From an uncultured Psychroserpens sp. (GTDB taxonomy: Bacteria; Bacteroidota; Bacteroidia; Flavobacteriales; Flavobacteriaceae), in contig NZ_CANMVN010000003.1 in the NCBI RefSeq assembly GCF_947501425.1, positions 340,798 to 404,797 on the forward strand: 64,000 nucleotides of DNA, given 5' to 3'. The position numbers and the translations under genes are program-made. Under the pieces are notes generated by a model that made no database searches, was not told the DNA's origin, and saw only the letters and a program-made list of their open reading frames with translations. Positions 17,404 to 27,715 of the stretch are shown in pieces. Position 1 is the first letter of the stretch, and every line of letters starts with the position of its first letter.

Positions 17404-18285
17404 CTAAGATTCTATAGTATCAAGTGCTGACTTCAGGCTTTGTTTCAATGTTGGTGTTGCTTCCACTAAAGGTAATCTTACAGTTGATTTTGAAAGTCCT
17501 AAAACTTCTAAAAGCGCCTTAATACCTGCAGGATTATTTTCAGAAAATATAAGTGATGTCATATCCATTAATTTGAAATGAATATCATAGGCTTCTTTCG
17601 CTTTTCCTTCTAATCCTAAATTGATCATTGTTGTAAACTGTTTTGGCAAAGCCTGACCTAATACTGAAATCACTCCTGCTCCACCTGCCAGAACTACACC
17701 TAACACTAGATCGTCATCTCCTGAAATCACTAAAAAATCGTCTGGTTTATCTCTCAAAAGTTTTAAATATTGATGCACATTGTTTCCTGCTTCTTTTACA
17801 GCAATAATGTTCTTAAAATCTCTTGCCAAACGCAATGTTGTTTCAGGTAACATATTTGATGATGTACGACCTGGAACATTATACAAGATTATATCTACTG
17901 GTGACACTTCTGAAATGGCCTTAAAATGCTGATAAATACCTTCCTGAGTTGGCTTACTGTAGTAAGGAGACACTGATAACAATGCATCTATCTTACTTAA
18001 ATCTGTGGCTTTGATTTCATCTATAACCTGAGTGGTATTATTACCTCCAATACCAAGCACTAGTGGTACTCTACCGTTATTAGCTGCAATGATAGTCTTT
18101 ATAATCTCCTGTTTTTCATGTTTGGTAATGGTTACACTCTCACCAGTAGTTCCACTGATAACAATGTAATTTGTTCCATTTTCTATATTGTAGTTTACCA
18201 GATTAGTAAGTGCGTCATGATCTACACTAAGATCTGCTTTAAAAGGTGTAATTATAGCTACACCTGTACCATGAAATTTAGTCAT
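17404..18285 (-). CDS. dapA: 4-hydroxy-tetrahydrodipicolinate synthase
   Basis: Condenses pyruvate with aspartate semialdehyde, the first committed step to diaminopimelate and lysine. The 293-residue TIM barrel has the GTTGES pyruvate-binding loop (45-50), Y136 in YNVPGR and the Schiff-base Lys K164 in AVKEAG. Its ATG shares one base with the stop of the upstream DUF6913 gene (TAATG), implying coupled translation. dapF lies elsewhere in the window (44.6 kb). Confidence 0.96.
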   Translation of the reverse strand: MTKFHGTGVAIITPFKADLSVDHDALTNLVNYNIENGTNYIVISGTTGESVTITKHEKQEIIKTIIAANNGRVPLVLGIGGNNTTQVIDEIKATDLSKIDALLSVSPYYSKPTQEGIYQHFKAISEVSPVDIILYNVPGRTSSNMLPETTLRLARDFKNIIAVKEAGNNVHQYLKLLRDKPDDFLVISGDDDLVLGVVLAGGAGVISVLGQALPKQFTTMINLGLEGKAKEAYDIHFKLMDMTSLIFSENNPAGIKALLEVLGLSKSTVRLPLVEATPTLKQSLKSALDTIES

Positions 18286-18803
18286 TATAATTTATTTAAA
18301 ACTGTTAAATATTTTTTTAATTCTTCTTTAAAAATTGAAAATTCCTTGGGTTTCACATTTATAATAAGATCGTAAAGCCTTTGGTCTTCATTGTTCAAAC
18401 CCACTTTAAAATTAGCCTTTGATGACGCTGTAATTAAATCGAGCTCCAAATGATGTGTTTTGTAAAAACTAATCAATACGTCATACTTTGTATCAATAAA
18501 GCTCTGTAAGTCGATATTATTTATCTTACCTTTCCATCCAAAATCTTTTGGATTAAAATAGGTATCCCAAAGCACATTAGAATCTTTTGGATCTTCTACA
18601 AAAGCAATGATTTTTACTTTAGCTTGCTGAACACCCAGACTTTTAAAATAAGCTCTGAAAGCCTCAAAATCAGAAAACTCACTAATATTTAAAATTACAC
18701 CAACTGTATTCATTTTAGTGTTACTAACGGCAACACGACGAGCATTTAACAATTTGTTGATGTATTTTTGGTTTGATTTTTCTTTAAATGCCTTTAAAAT
18801 CAT
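18285..18803 (-). CDS. DUF6913-type conserved flavobacterial protein
   Basis: A 172-residue cytoplasmic protein without signal peptide or membrane helix, rich in Lys. I recall this family (DUF6913) upstream of dapA in flavobacteria; the assignment is from memory of the pattern. No catalytic motif is evident. It overlaps dapA by one base and shares its promoter. Confidence 0.6.
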   Translation of the reverse strand: MILKAFKEKSNQKYINKLLNARRVAVSNTKMNTVGVILNISEFSDFEAFRAYFKSLGVQQAKVKIIAFVEDPKDSNVLWDTYFNPKDFGWKGKINNIDLQSFIDTKYDVLISFYKTHHLELDLITASSKANFKVGLNNEDQRLYDLIINVKPKEFSIFKEELKKYLTVLNKL

Positions 18804-18821
18804 TTATATTTATGCTTTGTA

Positions 18822-18829
18822 CAAATGTA
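18822..18829 (-). promoter_or_regulatory. -7 box of the DUF6913-dapA operon
   Basis: TACATTTG on the minus strand (exact TAnnTTTG), 18 bp upstream of the DUF6913 start. Confidence 0.6.
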
Positions 18830-18873
18830 GAAAAAAGCATAGTACGAATTCCAAAACATATCATAATAAATCC

Positions 18874-19632
18874 ATGAATTATAAACATATATTCCTTCTT
18901 TTTTGCATCGTCACATTTAGTGCATGTACTAAGACATTTTACAACACTAAAATTGAAGGCAAACAAATAAATATCTCAGATAGTCTAGAGTTAAGTCAGC
19001 AAATTGAAGACTTTATAAAACCTTACAGAGCACATGTTAATAAAAATTTAGATAGTGTTTTAGCTTATGCAGTAGACACGTACTCCAAACGAGATGGCAA
19101 TTATAACACAGCTATTGGTAATATGATGGCAGATGCTGTATATGAGGAGTCTAATCCGATTTTTAAAACAAGAACTGGAGATGATATTGATTTTGTTCTC
19201 CTCAATCATGGTGGTATTAGAGCCATAATTTCCAAAGGAAATGTAACTATAAGAACTGCTTATGAAGTAATGCCTTTTGAAAACTCGGTAGTTGTGGTGA
19301 AATTAAAAGGTGCTCAGGTCAAAGAACTAATCGATTACTTAGTCAATGCTAAACGTGCACATCCGATCTCAAAATTAAATATTGTTTTAGATGCAGAAGG
19401 TCGCTTTAAATCAGCTGGACTCAACGGCCAACCGTTAGATTTTGACAAAACCTATAATGTTGCTACTAATGATTACTTATACAATGGAGGTGATCGAATG
19501 AATTTCTTTCAAACTAACCAAGGTGTACAAGTATTGGATTATAAGATCAGAAACGTACTGATCGATTATTTCACAAAAATTGACACGTTAAGCCCAGTTA
19601 GAGACAACCGATTTATTCAGCTAAAAAACTAG
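18874..19632 (+). CDS. 5'-nucleotidase C-terminal-domain lipoprotein
   Basis: A 252-residue protein equivalent to the substrate-specificity (C-terminal) domain of UshA-type 5'-nucleotidases, with NTAIGNMMADA, NHGGIRA and the FENSVV segment. I start it at the ATG at 18874 because this gives a lipoprotein signal (FSAC) directly; the longer frame from 18718 runs back through the divergent promoter. It has no metallophosphatase domain. The partner domain is encoded by the next gene, 4 bp downstream. Confidence 0.85.
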   Translation: MNYKHIFLLFCIVTFSACTKTFYNTKIEGKQINISDSLELSQQIEDFIKPYRAHVNKNLDSVLAYAVDTYSKRDGNYNTAIGNMMADAVYEESNPIFKTRTGDDIDFVLLNHGGIRAIISKGNVTIRTAYEVMPFENSVVVVKLKGAQVKELIDYLVNAKRAHPISKLNIVLDAEGRFKSAGLNGQPLDFDKTYNVATNDYLYNGGDRMNFFQTNQGVQVLDYKIRNVLIDYFTKIDTLSPVRDNRFIQLKN

Positions 19633-19636
19633 AAAC

Positions 19637-20548
19637 ATGAAGAGAAGAGAATTTATACAACAAACTGCTGCTGCTTCGGCATTGATCGGTCTTGGAGGTA
19701 TGGGACTGACCTCGTTTACTTCTGCGACAAAGAAAATTACAATCTTACATACTAATGATGTCCACAGCCATATTGATGCGTTTGGACCTGACGATGGAAG
19801 AAACCCTAATCAAGGTGGAGTTGCTAGACGCGCTACTTTGATTGAAGCAATAAGAAAAGACAATCCTAACACTTTACTACTGGATGCAGGAGACATTTTT
19901 CAAGGTACTCCCTATTTCAACTATTATGGAGGTGAATTAGAGTTTAAGCTCATGAGTATGCTCAAATATGATGTAGCTACTATAGGAAATCACGATTTTG
20001 ATAATGGTATTGACGGACTCTACGCTCAATTACCACATGCCGATTTTGATTTTGTTTCTGCTAATTACGATTTCTCTAATACCATAATGGATACCCATGT
20101 AAAACCGTATCGTATTATTGTTAAAGACGGAATTAAAATTGGAATTTTCGGATTAGGAATCATGCTTGAAGGATTAGTTGACAAAAAAATGTATAAGGAA
20201 ACGGTATACATAGACCCTACAGAAACCTCTCAGGAAATGACTCGAATTCTTAAAGAAGATAAAAAATGTGATCTCGTGATCTGCTTATCTCATTTAGGAT
20301 ATAATTATAGAAATATTCCAGATAGAATATGCGATTTAAAGTTAGCTAAAACGACTAAAGATATCGATTTGATCATTGGTGGTCACACACATACTTTCTT
20401 AGATAAACCAACTGTGGTCAAAAATATGGAAGGTAAAAACATGTTGGTTAATCAAGTGGGTTGCTACGGAATTAACCTCGGAAAAATAGATTTTTACTTC
20501 GATTCCAATAAGAATAAATCTGCAAACGGAACTTCAATTGTAGTCTAA
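19637..20548 (+). CDS. Metallophosphatase (5'-nucleotidase N-terminal domain), Tat-exported
   Basis: Calcineurin-type phosphoesterase of 303 residues. The N terminus carries a twin-arginine-like motif KRREFIQ and a hydrophobic stretch, so it is probably exported folded with its metals. The dinuclear metal motifs are all present: TNDVHSH, DAGDIFQG, GNHDFDNG and GGHTHTF. It lacks the C-terminal specificity domain, which the preceding gene supplies. The two together reconstitute a UshA-like enzyme in reversed gene order. Its stop codon directly abuts the stop of the convergent membrane-protein gene. Confidence 0.9.
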   Translation: MKRREFIQQTAAASALIGLGGMGLTSFTSATKKITILHTNDVHSHIDAFGPDDGRNPNQGGVARRATLIEAIRKDNPNTLLLDAGDIFQGTPYFNYYGGELEFKLMSMLKYDVATIGNHDFDNGIDGLYAQLPHADFDFVSANYDFSNTIMDTHVKPYRIIVKDGIKIGIFGLGIMLEGLVDKKMYKETVYIDPTETSQEMTRILKEDKKCDLVICLSHLGYNYRNIPDRICDLKLAKTTKDIDLIIGGHTHTFLDKPTVVKNMEGKNMLVNQVGCYGINLGKIDFYFDSNKNKSANGTSIVV

Positions 20549-21325
20549 TTACAAATTCACTCTAATCTGCCGAAGGGTTTCAGTTGTTGGAATAAAATAT
20601 TCTGAGAAATTGATTCGTTTGTTGCTATTTCTTAGTGTGTGATGATCATACACATACTTATATAACAAGAATAATCCTGTGGTGTGAAGAATGCCTTCAA
20701 AGACTTCAAATATCCAGAAATACACGTAAAGTGCACAGATATAATTTAATACATCCGAAAACACAAAACAAAACACCATTAATAAAAAGGTTATAGATTG
20801 CGCAGTCTCTCTACTTAAATATACTGCAAATGCAAAATAAGTCATCGCTATAAGTGTGATACCATGGCATATGTACAATATTAGATTGATGTCATCAACA
20901 AAATTATCTTTGGCTACACCATAAAGAGCATACAAGAAATAGGAGTTTAATAGTAACACCAAAATAAGATAAACAGACACTAGACCTTCAAATTTGACTT
21001 TTTTCAACTTTCCAATCAGAACAAAAATCAGCAATAAATAAGCTCCTACATACATTGATTTAGACAACTTAGAGGAAATATCTCCGAAATCAAAAACAGA
21101 GAAAGCATCACCAGCAAAAAATACAAGAAATATGGTTAAAAACACATTAGCCATCTTATTCAATTGACAAAAGTAGAAAGTCAATAGTATTGTAACTGTA
21201 ATAAGTTTTGCAATCTTTGATATTACTATGAAGTCAAAGTATGTGGCTACAGAAGTACATACTAATAACACAAATAAAACGAGAACTAATCCCATATTTG
21301 GGCTTATTTTTTTCTCTTTTCGCAT
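20549..21325 (-). CDS. Polytopic membrane protein, unknown (possibly YhhN-like)
   Basis: A 258-residue, very hydrophobic protein with about eight predicted membrane helices and a charged C-terminal tail. Acidic motifs inside helices (FFAGDAFSV, FVFSDVLNY) recall the YhhN/TMEM86 lysoplasmalogenase fold, but the match is weak. It resembles the 249-aa membrane protein at 21.9-22.6 kb in size, topology and FSD/FSE motif placement, so the two may be paralogues flanking the DoxX gene. It has its own promoter. Confidence 0.6.
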   Translation of the reverse strand: MRKEKKISPNMGLVLVLFVLLVCTSVATYFDFIVISKIAKLITVTILLTFYFCQLNKMANVFLTIFLVFFAGDAFSVFDFGDISSKLSKSMYVGAYLLLIFVLIGKLKKVKFEGLVSVYLILVLLLNSYFLYALYGVAKDNFVDDINLILYICHGITLIAMTYFAFAVYLSRETAQSITFLLMVFCFVFSDVLNYICALYVYFWIFEVFEGILHTTGLFLLYKYVYDHHTLRNSNKRINFSEYFIPTTETLRQIRVNL

Positions 21326-21348
21326 GGTAGATTTTTAAATGGGTAGGA

Positions 21349-21356
21349 CAAATATA
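21349..21356 (-). promoter_or_regulatory. -7 box of the 258-aa membrane protein
   Basis: TATATTTG on the minus strand, exact consensus, 23 bp upstream of the ATG at 21325. Confidence 0.6.
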
Positions 21357-21474
21357 GTAAAAAATATGTATTTCAACGTGATAATCATACGTTTTATCGA
21401 TTTTTTATTCTTTTTAAGCACTTGTCGGTAGGTTTTGATTTTGTAACCGTCTAATAAACAATAGAAACCGTATT

Positions 21475-21864
21475 ATGAAAACATATTTTCCACTTATTTT
21501 AAGAATTGCCGTAGCCGTTATTTTAATTCAGACTCTAAGGTTTAAATTTACCGGAAACGAAGTTAGCATCTATATTTTTACCAAAGTTGGACTTGAACCT
21601 TTTGGAAGGATTGGTATTGGTATAGTTGAGCTTATTGCAGGTATCTTATTACTTTTCAAAAAAACAGCATGGGCTGGCGCTACAATAACTATAGGAGTGA
21701 TTGGTGGAGCAATAATAATGCATTTAACACAATTAGGAATAGAGATCAAAGGCGATGGAGGTGTTTTATTCTATACAGCCATAATTACTTTCCTCATGGC
21801 ATTGATCATACTTTACTTATACAGAAAGGATATTCCAATTTTAGGAAAACGATTAAACTTTTAA
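21475..21864 (+). CDS. DoxX-like family membrane protein
   Basis: A 129-residue protein with four transmembrane helices and the DoxX pattern (ILRIAVAVIL, then GxxELIAGILLL in helix 2). The family includes subunits of quinone-linked oxidoreductases, but most members have no proven function. Its last 12 bp overlap the 3' end of the convergent membrane protein gene. No partner redox gene is adjacent. Confidence 0.75.
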   Translation: MKTYFPLILRIAVAVILIQTLRFKFTGNEVSIYIFTKVGLEPFGRIGIGIVELIAGILLLFKKTAWAGATITIGVIGGAIIMHLTQLGIEIKGDGGVLFYTAIITFLMALIILYLYRKDIPILGKRLNF

Positions 21865-22602
21865 ATTATGCTGTTGCGCATAAGACATTGTAACTTCGTT
21901 TTCTAACCTCGATTGAAGGTAAAAGAACACAAACGCAGCTACTAAAAACATAGAGCAAAGAAGATTCAAGATATTGGAATCTGCTATGTAAAAATAAGCG
22001 AGTTGTAATATTTCAGAAAACACAATACAGATAGATCCTATGAGTAAATTCATAGATTTCTTATTATCCTTAAACATATAGTTTACTAATGCTGAACACA
22101 TTAAAAACACAATCACTGCATTATAACTAAACTCTAGTGTATATTGAGAATTATCTAATTCAGATTTAGTAGTATCGGTAACTAAATAGACAACAAAAAC
22201 ACCTAAAACAACTAATAATAATGTTTGCATTGGAAATTTACTGATTGCTTTTATCATATTAGTACCAACAAAAATTCTGGCAATTAAAAACGTGTACGAC
22301 AGTATATAAAGAGCATTCCCAACATAATACAAGTAGTCTGTACCTTCATCCATTTCAAAATCTCTAACCCATGTAACATAGTTGAAGATTTCTGCTACTG
22401 TAAAAAATATCAAAAAGAGTAAAAAAAGCATATGCTTCTTCTTCACTTTTAATATGTAAAGTAAAGTCAGCAAAATCATAGCCAAAGACTTGACACCAGA
22501 GGCTTCAATCTCTAATACTTGAGACTGTAAACCCAAAAAAAGTATACTTAATAGTATAAGTATAATCCCTAAAATTTTACTTACATGCATAAATTTGTTC
22601 AT
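21853..22602 (-). CDS. Polytopic membrane protein, unknown (possibly YhhN-like)
   Basis: A 249-residue protein with about eight membrane helices. I place the start at the ATG at 22602 rather than 22635 because an exact -7 box (TATATTTG) occupies 22614-22621, inside the longer frame. A helix with an internal acidic residue (FSEILQLAYF) parallels FSDVLNY in the neighbouring 258-aa protein. This suggests a remote YhhN-type relation, not proven. It ends inside the 3' end of the DoxX gene. Confidence 0.6.
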   Translation of the reverse strand: MNKFMHVSKILGIILILLSILFLGLQSQVLEIEASGVKSLAMILLTLLYILKVKKKHMLFLLFLIFFTVAEIFNYVTWVRDFEMDEGTDYLYYVGNALYILSYTFLIARIFVGTNMIKAISKFPMQTLLLVVLGVFVVYLVTDTTKSELDNSQYTLEFSYNAVIVFLMCSALVNYMFKDNKKSMNLLIGSICIVFSEILQLAYFYIADSNILNLLCSMFLVAAFVFFYLQSRLENEVTMSYAQQHNLKV

Positions 22603-22613
22603 TAATAGCGTAA

Positions 22614-22621
22614 CAAATATA
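22614..22621 (-). promoter_or_regulatory. -7 box that fixes the start of the 249-aa membrane protein
   Basis: TATATTTG on the minus strand, 11 bp upstream of the ATG at 22602. Because it overlaps the extended ORF, translation from 22635 would need a different promoter. Confidence 0.6.
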
Positions 22622-22688
22622 TGTAAAAAATACATGTAAACGAATAAAAATGCATTTAATCGATGAAATTTAACAATTTGTAAGAAAA

Positions 22689-24710
<2,022 letters not shown>

Positions 24711-24744
24711 TTACCTTATATTTAAAGCACACTAATATACTAAA

Positions 24745-27012
24745 ATGTCATTCAAAAAAATTGTAGCCCTCTGTGTTTTTATCAGCTTTTTATTCAGTTG
24801 TAAATCTGAAGAGTATATCCCTGAAACTCCGCAAATTATTCCAGCACCAGCAGAACTAACTATTAATAAAGGGTATTTTGTTTTAAACAACGATGTAGGA
24901 ATAACTTATGAAGATCCATTTAAAATCTCTGGAGAATTCCTCAAAAATTTTATTGAAAACGGAAGTACTATTGAATTAAAAGACACCAATGACATCCAGT
25001 TTATAATGGATGACACTATTAAACATCAAGAAGGCTACACTTTAGATATTCAGCCTTATCAAATTATAATCAAAGCCAAAACCGATCGTGGTGCTTTTTA
25101 CGCTGTTCAAACCTTACGTCAAGTATTGCCAACTGAATTTGAAAACCATACAATTTCCGAAGAAAAAATAAGCATTCAATGTATGACAATTACCGATGCA
25201 CCACAATTTCAATATCGAGGCATGCACTTAGATGTTGGTCGTCACATGTTCTCTGTTGATTTTATTAAAAAATACATTGATGCATTAGCGATGTTAAAAA
25301 TGAATACCTTTCATTGGCACTTAACTGAAGACCAAGGCTGGCGTATAGAAATCAAGACATATCCAAAACTTCAGGAGATAGCAGCTTTCAGAGAAGAAAC
25401 TCTTATTGGACATTACAGTGATCAACCTCATCAATTTGATGGGAAACGTTACGGTGGATTTTACACACAAGAGCAGGTTAAAGCAATTGTAGCCTATGCT
25501 GAAAGTCGCCATGTCACTGTAATCCCTGAAATTGAACTCCCTGGACATGCACAAGCTGCAATTGCTGCTTATCCTAATTTAGGTTGCACAGGAGAACAAG
25601 TAGAGGTTGCAACAAAATGGGGTGTTTTTGAGCATATCTATTGTTCCAAAGATGAAACTTTTGAATTTCTTGAAAATGTTTTAGACGAAGTAGTCGCATT
25701 GTTCCCAAGTGAATACATTCATATTGGTGGCGATGAAGCTCCAAAAACGAAATGGAAAACCTGTAATCAATGTCAGAGTAGAATAAAAACTGAAGGCTTA
25801 AAAGATGAGCACGAACTTCAAAATTATTTCATTACGCGTGTTGAAACCTATCTCAATTCTAAAGGCAAGCAAATCATTGGCTGGGACGAAATTCTGGAAG
25901 GCGGATTAGCACCAAATGCTACTGTGATGTCGTGGCGAGGGACAAAAGGTGCCATTGAGGCTGCCAAGCAAAAGCACCATGTGGTTATGACACCAACCTC
26001 ACATTGTTATTTTGATTATTACCAATCGACAAACCCAAATGAACCAACAGCTATTGGCGGATTTCTACCTTTGGAAAAGGTATACAGTTTCAATCCAATT
26101 CCTGAAGAATTAAACAAGGACGAAGCTCAATACATTTTGGGTGCTCAAGGCAATATATGGACCGAATACATACCTACAGAAACTCAAGTTGAATATATGG
26201 CATTTCCCAGAATGCTCGCCATGAGTGAAGTGGTTTGGTCTAAAAATGAAACTAAAAATTATACTGATTTCACCAAACGCGTTGAGCATTTCAACACACG
26301 TTTAGATGCCTTAGACATCAACTACGCCAACCATCTGTATGAGATTTCTGGAGCACTTATTTCAGATGACGATACCTCAGCTTATGCACTTTCAACAACA
26401 ATAGACGATAGAACTATCAGATATACATTGGATGGTAGCGCACCAAACATAACTTCGGAAATATATAAAGATCCAATCCCTGTTAATAGAAGTCAGACCA
26501 TTAAGGCTGCTGTTTTTGATTCTGAAAACCAACTAGGCTCCGTGTTTTCAGAAACTATTAACTATCATAAAGCTGTGGGTAAAACGATCACCATTAACAA
26601 AACACCGCACAGATCGTACTCAGGTAGTGGACCAGAGGGATTGATTAATGGGATTTCTGGAAGTGATTCTCGTTATGGCGACAAAGAATGGTTAGGGTTT
26701 TGGGGAGAAGATTTGGAAATTATTATTGATTTAGGTGAGGAAACTTATATAGATGCAATAGAAACACGTTTTCATAATGGTAATGGACAATGGATTTATG
26801 CACCAAAGGGAATGATAATTATTTTAGACGATAAAGAATTTGAATATAACTATTCAAACTCCACAGACTTGATTTTGAATGTTGAATATAAACTGGTTTC
26901 AAAAACAAGATATATTAAATTTATCATTCCTAACTACGGTACCATACCCGATGGCAAACAAGGTGCTGGTAATAAAGCTTGGACCTTTATAGACGAAATC
27001 ATAATCAACTAG
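24745..27012 (+). CDS. GH20 beta-N-acetylhexosaminidase lipoprotein
   Basis: Exo-beta-hexosaminidase of 755 residues that releases terminal GlcNAc/GalNAc with substrate-assisted catalysis. Lipobox FSC (C19) anchors it. The GH20b domain (about 30-150) precedes the catalytic barrel, which has HWHLTEDQGWR (190-200) and the D330-E331 catalytic pair in HIGGDEAPK. A C-terminal chitobiase-type FN3 module (about 540-610, RYTLDGSAPN) and a discoidin/F5-8 type module (about 615-755) follow, probably for carbohydrate binding. It is the first gene of an operon with cutC (1-bp gap) and a GH2 mannosidase. Confidence 0.92.
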   Translation: MSFKKIVALCVFISFLFSCKSEEYIPETPQIIPAPAELTINKGYFVLNNDVGITYEDPFKISGEFLKNFIENGSTIELKDTNDIQFIMDDTIKHQEGYTLDIQPYQIIIKAKTDRGAFYAVQTLRQVLPTEFENHTISEEKISIQCMTITDAPQFQYRGMHLDVGRHMFSVDFIKKYIDALAMLKMNTFHWHLTEDQGWRIEIKTYPKLQEIAAFREETLIGHYSDQPHQFDGKRYGGFYTQEQVKAIVAYAESRHVTVIPEIELPGHAQAAIAAYPNLGCTGEQVEVATKWGVFEHIYCSKDETFEFLENVLDEVVALFPSEYIHIGGDEAPKTKWKTCNQCQSRIKTEGLKDEHELQNYFITRVETYLNSKGKQIIGWDEILEGGLAPNATVMSWRGTKGAIEAAKQKHHVVMTPTSHCYFDYYQSTNPNEPTAIGGFLPLEKVYSFNPIPEELNKDEAQYILGAQGNIWTEYIPTETQVEYMAFPRMLAMSEVVWSKNETKNYTDFTKRVEHFNTRLDALDINYANHLYEISGALISDDDTSAYALSTTIDDRTIRYTLDGSAPNITSEIYKDPIPVNRSQTIKAAVFDSENQLGSVFSETINYHKAVGKTITINKTPHRSYSGSGPEGLINGISGSDSRYGDKEWLGFWGEDLEIIIDLGEETYIDAIETRFHNGNGQWIYAPKGMIIILDDKEFEYNYSNSTDLILNVEYKLVSKTRYIKFIIPNYGTIPDGKQGAGNKAWTFIDEIIIN

Positions 27013-27013
27013 T

Positions 27014-27715
27014 ATGCTTTTAGAAATCTGCGCTAATTCCTTTCAATCGGCTAAAAATGCTCAGGATGCTGGAGCACATCGTATTGAGCTTTGTAGCGAA
27101 CTATCGGTTGGAGGCATCACACCTAGTTACGGACTCATAAAACAAGTTATTTCAGAATTAAGTATTGAAACCTTTGTATTAATTAGACCACGAAGTGGGA
27201 ACTTTTGTTATTCGGAAAGTGAACTTGAGATCATTAAAAAAGATATTCAAATCTGTAAAAACTTAGGATGCCATGGCATCGTTTCTGGTGTTTTAAATCC
27301 AGATCATACGATTGATATAGAACACACACGAGAACTTATTGAATTAGCTAAGCCATTACCATTTACGTTCCATCGTGCTTTTGATATCGTTCCTAATCCG
27401 AAACAAGCTACCGAACAATTAATAGACATAGGTGCAAGTAGAATTTTAACCTCTGGTCAACAACCTAAAGCGATTGATGGCATACACTTTCTAAAAGACT
27501 TGAAAGTACAAACAGAGAATAGAATTACTATTTTAGTTGGAAGTGGTGTGTCTTCGGAAAACGCGAAACTATTTAAAGATGTTGGCTTTAATGAAATCCA
27601 TGCGTCAGCTTCAAAATTAATCAATTCTAAATCTTCAGACTATTTTGGAAACACACCACAAACCGTGTCTTCAACCGATGAAATTAAAGCCATTATAAAA
27701 GCTATTTATGAATAA
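27014..27715 (+). CDS. cutC: CutC family TIM-barrel protein
   Basis: A 233-residue CutC family protein. It opens with LEICANSFQSA and has the conserved RIELCSELSVGGITPS and RPRSGNFCYS segments plus FHRAFD. CutC was named for copper tolerance in E. coli, but a copper role is disputed and the fold is that of a barrel enzyme. Here it is embedded between a beta-hexosaminidase and a beta-mannosidase, overlapping the latter by 8 bp. Context therefore points to a role in glycan or amino-sugar catabolism (inference). Confidence 0.9.
   Translation: MLLEICANSFQSAKNAQDAGAHRIELCSELSVGGITPSYGLIKQVISELSIETFVLIRPRSGNFCYSESELEIIKKDIQICKNLGCHGIVSGVLNPDHTIDIEHTRELIELAKPLPFTFHRAFDIVPNPKQATEQLIDIGASRILTSGQQPKAIDGIHFLKDLKVQTENRITILVGSGVSSENAKLFKDVGFNEIHASASKLINSKSSDYFGNTPQTVSSTDEIKAIIKAIYE

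Noticed and set aside
18718..18873. Upstream extension of the 5'-nucleotidase C-terminal gene
   Set aside because: The extension overlaps the divergent DUF6913 promoter and start, and it would bury the lipoprotein signal that begins at 18874.
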